Shown: in pieces, positions 13,957-18,615 of the stretch
How the letters are laid out: the number at the start of each line of letters is the position of its first letter
Numbering within the stretch: position 1 is the stretch's first letter
Source of the DNA: JAAYBR01 sp033813475
GTDB taxonomy: Bacteria > Hydrogenedentota > Hydrogenedentia > Hydrogenedentales > CAITNO01
Direction of reading: 5' to 3'
Length of the DNA: 18,615 nt
Assembly (NCBI GenBank): GCA_033813475.1
Contig: JAPXRP010000077.1
Location: forward strand, 1-18,615
Made by a program: the position numbers and the translations under genes
Notes under the pieces: model-generated
Told to the model about the DNA's origin: nothing
The model's database searches: none
What the model saw: only the letters and a program-made list of their open reading frames with translations

Positions 13957-14882
13957 GGGTTCTTCCTTTTGACGATGTACTCCACCCAGGCGAGCCAGAC
14001 CGCCACGACGAACACGATGTAGACGGCCTGCCAGACATATTCGTGGGCGAATTTGAACCACTTGTGCTCCGTGTCCAGCGCCCCCACCACCCCGAGGAAG
14101 GAAAGGCGGAAAATGTTGACGGAATACATCAGGGGCACCCCCGCTGCGAGTCCGAAGGCCTTCTTCCGCCAGGTGGCGGGAAAGGCCAGCACCGCGGCCA
14201 GAAAGATGGCCATGACCTCGATGGCGCCGCACTCGGAGACCACCACAAAGGGGAACATCCGCGAGGTGTCCTCTTCCTGGGGCCGCTCGCCCCGGCGAAT
14301 CTGCTGCTGGACCTCCTGAAGCTCCTTGAGCCGGTCCAGAAGCGGCGCCTGAAGCGCGCCGCGCCGCTCCGGGGAAAGGCCGGCGTCCCGGTCCAGATCG
14401 GAAAGCCGGAGGGACAGGTCGGCAATTTCCGTCGAGAGGCCGGGGCGGAGAACGAAGGAGACGCCCGGGCCGTTTCCCGCGCCTTTTCCGGCCCGGCGGG
14501 CCTGGAGTGCGCGGTAGGACCACTTTTCCCAGGGAGTCAGCGGTCCGGCGGCGGCCCGCGCCGTCTCGTCCGCGGTGGGTTCGTCCCGCCCGTCTTCCCA
14601 GGCGGCAAGGGTGGCGCGCACGCGGGCGGGCTCATCGTTGGACAGGTAGCGGCTTTCCAGCTCGGAAGAGTGCCCGATCTTGTCGAGCACCCAGGAGGTG
14701 TGGCGCGCGACCTGGAAAAGGTACCAGTCATTGACACGCGTGTCCACCGTGTACCGGTAGGCGGTCAGCAGGAAAAGGACGGTCACCACGAACACGGCGA
14801 CAAAACCCCTGACGCGCCGTCCGGAGCTTTCCGGGGCGGCTTCCGCCCCATGGGCTTCCTCCCGGGGGGGACTTTCGCTCAT
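13953..14882 (-). CDS. Exosortase/archaeosortase family protein (XrtH-like) with large extracytoplasmic insertion
   Basis: Exosortases are integral-membrane cysteine transpeptidase/proteases that process C-terminal sorting signals. The core is at the end of this 309-residue protein: Cys218 in SECGAIEVMA, AFPATW (233-238), Arg259 in VNIFRLSFLG, and His280 in FKFAHEYVWQA. Together these give the Cys-Arg-His set, with AFPA.W and AHxYxWQA reminiscent of exosortase H. Hydrophobic segments lie at about 24-42, 220-237, 243-266 and 283-301. Between the first helix and Cys218 lies an unusually long hydrophilic region (about 70-205) with a predicted coiled coil (150-198), where XrtH-type enzymes have a short loop. 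The usual C-x-G is CGA here. An SD-like AGGAG lies 10 nt before the ATG. Family assignment is by recall of motifs; subtype is tentative. Confidence 0.85.
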   Translation of the reverse strand: MSESPPREEAHGAEAAPESSGRRVRGFVAVFVVTVLFLLTAYRYTVDTRVNDWYLFQVARHTSWVLDKIGHSSELESRYLSNDEPARVRATLAAWEDGRDEPTADETARAAAGPLTPWEKWSYRALQARRAGKGAGNGPGVSFVLRPGLSTEIADLSLRLSDLDRDAGLSPERRGALQAPLLDRLKELQEVQQQIRRGERPQEEDTSRMFPFVVVSECGAIEVMAIFLAAVLAFPATWRKKAFGLAAGVPLMYSVNIFRLSFLGVVGALDTEHKWFKFAHEYVWQAVYIVFVVAVWLAWVEYIVKRKNP

Positions 14883-15027
14883 TGACCGTGGACTCCTGGT
14901 GTGTGCTGCCCGCGCCTCCCCCCGGTCGCGCGGGCGCTAGCATAGCAACTTGGGCCAAATCCCCGCAAGCCCGGGGCCCGCGCGGTGTGCTAAACTTTTC
15001 CCGGTCGCACGACCCGGGCAGGAGGCC
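14883..15027. promoter_or_regulatory. Divergent promoter region between exosortase and sugar transporter operons
   Basis: For the + strand, TGC plus TAAACT (14988-14996) forms an extended -10. A hairpin-forming palindrome lies at 15000-15018 (CCCGGTCG, CA, CGACCCGGG with one bulge), at the expected start site and just before AGGAGG (15020-15025). For the - strand, TTGCGG (14968-14963), 18 bp and TATGCT (14944-14939) fit a sigma70 promoter. The palindrome position fits an operator for a sugar-responsive repressor, which is inference. Confidence 0.45.
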
Positions 15028-16557
15028 ATGGACACGCAACATCTCAGCATGCGGGGCATCGGAAAGGCCTTTTCGGGCGTCCGGGTTCTCGATTCGGTGG
15101 ATTTTGACCTGCGGGCCGGCGAGGTGCACATCCTCGCGGGCGAGAACGGCGCGGGCAAGAGCACCCTGATCAAGATTCTCGCGGGGGTGCACGCCGGGTA
15201 CGAGGGGGAAATCCTGCTGGGGGGGCGTCCGGTCCGTTTCCGGTCGCCCCAGCACGCGCGTCTAAGCGGCATCTCCGTGATTCACCAGGAACTGTCCCTC
15301 ATTCCGGGGATGAGTGTGTCCGACAATGTCTTCCTCGGGCGCGAGCACACGGCCCGCGGATGGGTGCGGCGCGCGCGCCAGGAGCGCGAGTGCGCGCAGC
15401 TGCTGGCGCGGCTCGGCATGGACGTCTCCCCCTCCGCGCCGGCGGGCGACCACCCCATTTCCGTGCAGCAGTCCATCGAGATTGCCAAGGCCATGGCGGG
15501 CGACGCCCGCGTGGTTGTGATGGACGAGCCCACGAGCTGCCTGGCCGCCCCCGAGGTGGAGCGCCTCTTCGCGCTGATTGACGGGCTGCGCCGCCAGGGC
15601 TGCGGCATCATCTACATCACGCACAAGATGGAGGAAATCTACCGCATCGCCGACCGGATCACCGTGCTGCGGGACGGCAGGAAGATCGGCACCGCGGCCG
15701 CCTGCGACCTGCCCGCCGAACAGCTGGTGCAGTGGATGGTGGGAAAGCCGCTGGAGGCGCAGTTTTCCCGGACCATCGCCGCGCCCGGTCCGGTCCGGCT
15801 GGAAGTGCGGGACTTTTCGGTCCCCGACCCCGCGGGACTGCCCAGGCCCAAGGTGGACCGGGTGTCCTTTCAGGCGCGGGCGGGGGAGATCATCGGGATC
15901 GGGGGCCTTCAGGGTTCGGGGGGGAGCGAGCTGCTGGCAGGCCTTTTCGGCGCCTACGGGGGCCGGGTGTCCGGAGAGGTGCTTCTGGACGGAACACCGG
16001 CCGCCGTCAGGCATCCGGCGGCGGCCATCCGCCAGGGGGTGGCGCTGCTCACCAACGACCGCAAGACCACGGGGCTGGTGCTGGGCATGTCCATCACGCG
16101 GAACATGACCCTGGCCTCCCTGCCCCGCTATTCCCCCGCCGGCTGGCTGCTTCCCGCGCGCGAGCGGGACCGGGCGCGGGAGCACGCCGACCGGTTTGGC
16201 CTCCGTGCGGCGACGCTGACGCAGCCGGTGGAGACCCTGTCCGGGGGCAACCAGCAGAAGGTGGTGCTGGCGAAGTGGCTGGACACCCATCCCAGGGTGC
16301 TTCTCCTTGACGAGCCCACGCGCGGGGTGGATGTGGGCGCGAAGCATGAAATCTATGAGCTGATGAACCAGTGGACGGCGGCCGGAATCACCATCCTGCT
16401 GATTACCTCGGAGATGCCCGAGCTGCTGGCCATGAGCGACCGGATCCTGGTGCTGTACCAGGGGCGCATCCTCCGGGAATTTGGGCGCGGCGAGGCCACC
16501 CAGGAGTCCGTGCTGGCCGCCGCCATGGGGCGCGGGGAAGGAGAACGGAAATGCTGA
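15028..16557 (+). CDS. Sugar ABC transporter ATP-binding protein (CUT2, RbsA/MglA-like)
   Basis: The 509-residue protein has two fused ATPase domains, the RbsA/MglA/XylG architecture and length. Half 1 has Walker A GENGAGKS (38-45), Q-loop HQELSLIPG (86-94), a degenerate signature HPISVQQSIEIAK (142-154), Walker B VVVMDEPTS (162-170) and THK (198-200). Half 2 has an atypical P-loop without lysine (GLQGSGGSELL, 293-303), as usual for this class. It keeps the LSGGNQQK signature (404-411), Walker B VLLLDEPTRGVDVG (424-437) and the switch-region TSEMPE (460-465). The ATG at 15028 follows AGGAGG by only 2 nt. An in-frame upstream ATG at 14950 is rejected because it predates the conserved N-terminus and overlaps the promoter. 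It energises import with the next two genes; the sugar is unknown. Confidence 0.95.
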   Translation: MDTQHLSMRGIGKAFSGVRVLDSVDFDLRAGEVHILAGENGAGKSTLIKILAGVHAGYEGEILLGGRPVRFRSPQHARLSGISVIHQELSLIPGMSVSDNVFLGREHTARGWVRRARQERECAQLLARLGMDVSPSAPAGDHPISVQQSIEIAKAMAGDARVVVMDEPTSCLAAPEVERLFALIDGLRRQGCGIIYITHKMEEIYRIADRITVLRDGRKIGTAAACDLPAEQLVQWMVGKPLEAQFSRTIAAPGPVRLEVRDFSVPDPAGLPRPKVDRVSFQARAGEIIGIGGLQGSGGSELLAGLFGAYGGRVSGEVLLDGTPAAVRHPAAAIRQGVALLTNDRKTTGLVLGMSITRNMTLASLPRYSPAGWLLPARERDRAREHADRFGLRAATLTQPVETLSGGNQQKVVLAKWLDTHPRVLLLDEPTRGVDVGAKHEIYELMNQWTAAGITILLITSEMPELLAMSDRILVLYQGRILREFGRGEATQESVLAAAMGRGEGERKC

Positions 16558-17543
16558 AGCGGTCCGGACAGCTTGCGAGAATGCTGGAGCTGCCCTTCAC
16601 CCGCGCCCTGATCGCCCTTCTGGTGATCCTGGCGCTGGGGGCGCTGTTCAACGCGGACGGCACCTTCTTCCGGTGGGACACGCACCGCGACATGCTGCGC
16701 CACATCTCCCGGTTCGGCATTCTCGCCTGCGGCATGACCATCGTCATCATCGCCGGGGGCATAGACCTTTCCGTGGGCAGCGTGCTGGGGCTCACCGCCG
16801 TGGTGTCCGCCCTTCTGAGCATCCACCATGGCATGCCGGCGTGGGTTGCCGTGCCCCTTTGCTGCCTGCTGGGCCTTGCCTGCGGGGCGGTTTCGGGCGC
16901 GCTCATCGCGCGCTTTTCCATCCAGCCCTTCATTGCGACCCTGGCCATGATGGTCTTTGCCCGGGGGGCGGCCAAATACGTTTCGGAGGGAAAGAAGATT
17001 TCCCAGGGCGTGGAGACTCCAGAGGGCTTCCAGTATCTGGACTTTCCCAGGCTCTACGAGTTCCTCAACGCCAAAATCCTCGGCGACAACATTGCCGTGG
17101 TCACGCTGGTGTTTCTGCTGTGCGTGGGGGTGTCCTGGCTGCTGCTGGCCCGGCTGCGGCCCGGGCGGCATCTGTACGCCATCGGCGGCAATGAGGCCGC
17201 AGCCCGTCTCTCCGGGGTGCCGGTGGGCAGGGCGAAGGTGCTTGCCTACGCCATGAGCGGGCTTTTCGCGTCGCTGGCGGGGATTTGCCAGGCCGCCCAG
17301 GAGACCCAGGGAGATCCGGAAGCCGGTGTTTCCTATGAACTTACGGCCATCGCGATTGTGGTGATCGGGGGCACCAGCCTCTCCGGCGGCCGGGGCGGCA
17401 TTTTGCTTACCTTGCTGGGAACCCTCACCATCGGGTATCTTGAGAAAATCCTGAGCATCAACGCCGTCGGCGAGGCCGGGCGCCTGATGCTCACCGGCGC
17501 GATCATTGTGTCCGCGGTGCTGTTCCAGCGGGGCAGAAAATAG
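16551..17543 (+). CDS. Sugar ABC transporter permease (CUT2, RbsC-like)
   Basis: The 330-residue membrane protein with about 8-10 hydrophobic segments matches the RbsC/XylH permease family. Signatures are GMTIVIIAGGIDLSVGSVLG (62-81), the cytoplasmic GGNEAAARLSGV coupling element that contacts the ATPase, QGDPEAGVSYEL near the middle-end, and VIGGTSLSGGRGG. The start overlaps the ATPase gene end by 7 bp, and GAACGGAA precedes it, so translation is coupled. It forms the homodimeric or heteromeric membrane channel of the importer. The substrate cannot be read from this sequence. Confidence 0.95.
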   Translation: MLKRSGQLARMLELPFTRALIALLVILALGALFNADGTFFRWDTHRDMLRHISRFGILACGMTIVIIAGGIDLSVGSVLGLTAVVSALLSIHHGMPAWVAVPLCCLLGLACGAVSGALIARFSIQPFIATLAMMVFARGAAKYVSEGKKISQGVETPEGFQYLDFPRLYEFLNAKILGDNIAVVTLVFLLCVGVSWLLLARLRPGRHLYAIGGNEAAARLSGVPVGRAKVLAYAMSGLFASLAGICQAAQETQGDPEAGVSYELTAIAIVVIGGTSLSGGRGGILLTLLGTLTIGYLEKILSINAVGEAGRLMLTGAIIVSAVLFQRGRK

Positions 17544-17576
17544 GCGGTGAACCGTTCGGTCAAGGAGAGACAAGAC

Positions 17577-18593
17577 ATGCGGATGAATCACAGACATCTG
17601 GCGGTGACGGCGTTGCTGGCCGGGGCGGCCGTGCTTTTCGGCTGTTCTCAGGGGACACCGGAGGCCGCAGCCCCGAAGGAAGCCGGCACCCCCGCGGCGG
17701 CTGCGGAGAAGACGGCCTTCCTCATCGGCATGAGCCAGTGCAATCTGGGCGAGCCCTGGCGCGTGCAGATGAACAAGGACATTGAGGAGGCGGCCAAAGC
17801 GCACGACACGCTGAGGGTGGTGTTCAAGGACGCGCAGAACGACACGCTGGTGCAGCAGAACCACGTCCGCGAGTTTATGAACCAGGGCGTGGACCTGCTG
17901 ATTATCAGTCCGCGGGAGGCGGCGCCCCTGACGGGGCCGGTCGCCGAGGCCTACAAGAAGGGCATTCCGGTGATCGTGCTTGACCGGGCCCTGCTCGGTG
18001 AGGACTTTACCATGTTCATCGGCGCGGACAACCGGCTGATCGGCGAGGCCGCCGGGAAATGGGTCCGCGAAAAGCTCAACGGCCAGGGGAAGATTGTGGA
18101 GTTGATGGGACTCCAGACCAGCGTGCCCGGTCGGGACCGGCATGAGGGGTTCGTCAAGGGGCTGGGCGACGCCGCCATAGAGACGATCTTTTCCGCGGAC
18201 ATGAAGTGGCTCCAGCCGGACGCCCAGCGGGAGATGGAGTCCGCCCTGGCCCGGTTCCCGAAGATAGACCTGGTCTACGGCCACAACGACCCCGGCGCCT
18301 ACGGCGCCTATCTGGCCGCCAAGGCCGCAGGCCGGGAGAAGGAGATGCTCTTTGTGGGCATTGACGGGCTCCCCCACGAGGGCCGGGTCTATGTGGAGAA
18401 GGGCATCCTTAGCGTTTCCTTCGAGTATCCCACAGGGGGACGCGAGGCGGTCGAATACGCTCTGAAGATTCTTTCCGGCGGGCAGGTGCCCCGGAATGTG
18501 GTGCTGCCCTCCCGCCATTTCACGCCGGAGAACCTGGCGGCCGGGGGCGAATTGATCAGCGTTGCGGACACTTCTGAGCCTGTGGCCCCCTGA
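17577..18593 (+). CDS. Sugar-binding lipoprotein of the ABC transporter (RbsB-like, periplasmic-binding type 1)
   Basis: The 338-residue protein starts with a lipoprotein signal ending in the lipobox VLFGC, with acylation at Cys23. An Ala/Pro-rich linker (about 27-43) follows. The type 1 periplasmic-binding fold spans about 45-320: SQCNLGEPWRVQMNKDIEEA, NDTLVQQNHVREFMNQGVDLLIISP, the IPVIVLDR hinge strand, and VYGHNDPGAYGAYLAAKAAG. The ATG at 17577 with AAGGAG (17562-17567) 9 nt upstream is preferred over the in-frame GTG at 17547, which lacks a Shine-Dalgarno and would lengthen the signal peptide. It captures a sugar, possibly a pentose or a polyol, and delivers it to the upstream permease/ATPase. 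Confidence 0.93.
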   Translation: MRMNHRHLAVTALLAGAAVLFGCSQGTPEAAAPKEAGTPAAAAEKTAFLIGMSQCNLGEPWRVQMNKDIEEAAKAHDTLRVVFKDAQNDTLVQQNHVREFMNQGVDLLIISPREAAPLTGPVAEAYKKGIPVIVLDRALLGEDFTMFIGADNRLIGEAAGKWVREKLNGQGKIVELMGLQTSVPGRDRHEGFVKGLGDAAIETIFSADMKWLQPDAQREMESALARFPKIDLVYGHNDPGAYGAYLAAKAAGREKEMLFVGIDGLPHEGRVYVEKGILSVSFEYPTGGREAVEYALKILSGGQVPRNVVLPSRHFTPENLAAGGELISVADTSEPVAP

Positions 18594-18615
18594 TGAGAAT
18601 GCGGTTTTGGCACAT
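18593..18615 (+). CDS. Possible start of a further gene, truncated by the window edge
   Basis: An ATG shares the final base of the preceding stop (TGATG), as seen elsewhere in this window, and opens MRMRFWH before the sequence ends. No strong Shine-Dalgarno is visible. Too short to assign; it could be the next operon member (such as a sugar kinase or epimerase) but that is a guess. Confidence 0.3.

Noticed and set aside
16353..18518. 721-codon antisense open frame over the sugar transporter
   Set aside because: It spans three real genes on the other strand; composition-driven shadow.
1..18615. tRNA, rRNA or riboswitch genes
   Set aside because: No cloverleaf, rRNA core or known riboswitch consensus was recognised by eye; a covariance-model search would be decisive.
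1..18615. A C-terminal sorting-signal (PEP-CTERM/IPTLxxWG-like) substrate for the exosortase
   Set aside because: No protein here ends with a motif, hydrophobic helix and basic tail, so the substrate must be encoded elsewhere.

Overview
The window is GC-rich, gene-dense bacterial DNA with many translationally coupled starts (ATGA or TGATG overlaps). Four traits recall the PVC/Planctomycetes-type phyla or Candidatus Hydrogenedentes: a pseudopilin-like (H-X9-DG/DUF1559 style) protein, an ECF sigma factor paired with a FecR-domain anti-sigma factor, an exosortase, and a multi-PDZ HtrA protease. This placement is an inference from gene content; no 16S or ribosomal marker is present.

Layout on the + strand: (1) 208-1263 is a membrane-anchored pseudopilin-like protein behind a near-consensus sigma70 promoter. 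(2) 1264-1541 is intergenic and holds a small GC hairpin and a 24-bp-arm inverted repeat. (3) 1542-4444 is a three-gene cluster: prepilin peptidase, metallo-beta-lactamase-fold hydrolase and mannose-6-phosphate isomerase. (4) 4675-6524 encodes an ECF sigma factor and its zinc-finger/FecR anti-sigma factor. (5) 6525-6941 is a 417-bp non-coding stretch with a perfect 45-bp direct repeat and a promoter. (6) 6942-12025 is a tight six-gene run: HtrA-like protease with four PDZ-like units, a pteridine-reductase-like SDR, FolB, FolK, FolE and a glycerophosphodiester phosphodiesterase. It ends at a long bidirectional terminator (12028-12085).

On the - strand, 14882-12095 is a three-gene operon joined by ATGA overlaps. 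It encodes an exosortase with a large extracytoplasmic insertion, a four-helix membrane partner, and an AGE-family sugar 2-epimerase. It diverges across 145 bp from a + strand CUT2 (RbsACB-like) sugar ABC transporter: ATPase, permease and binding lipoprotein (15028-18593). A next gene may begin at the right edge.

How the genes work together: the folate genes cover GTP to dihydroneopterin (FolE), aldol cleavage (FolB) and pyrophosphorylation (FolK), plus a probable pterin reductase. ManA, the AGE epimerase and the ABC importer all concern sugars. Prepilin peptidase, exosortase and HtrA all concern processing or quality control of exported proteins. The least conventional part is the exosortase, putative pseudo-exosortase partner and epimerase operon. 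No obvious C-terminal sorting-signal substrate lies in the window.
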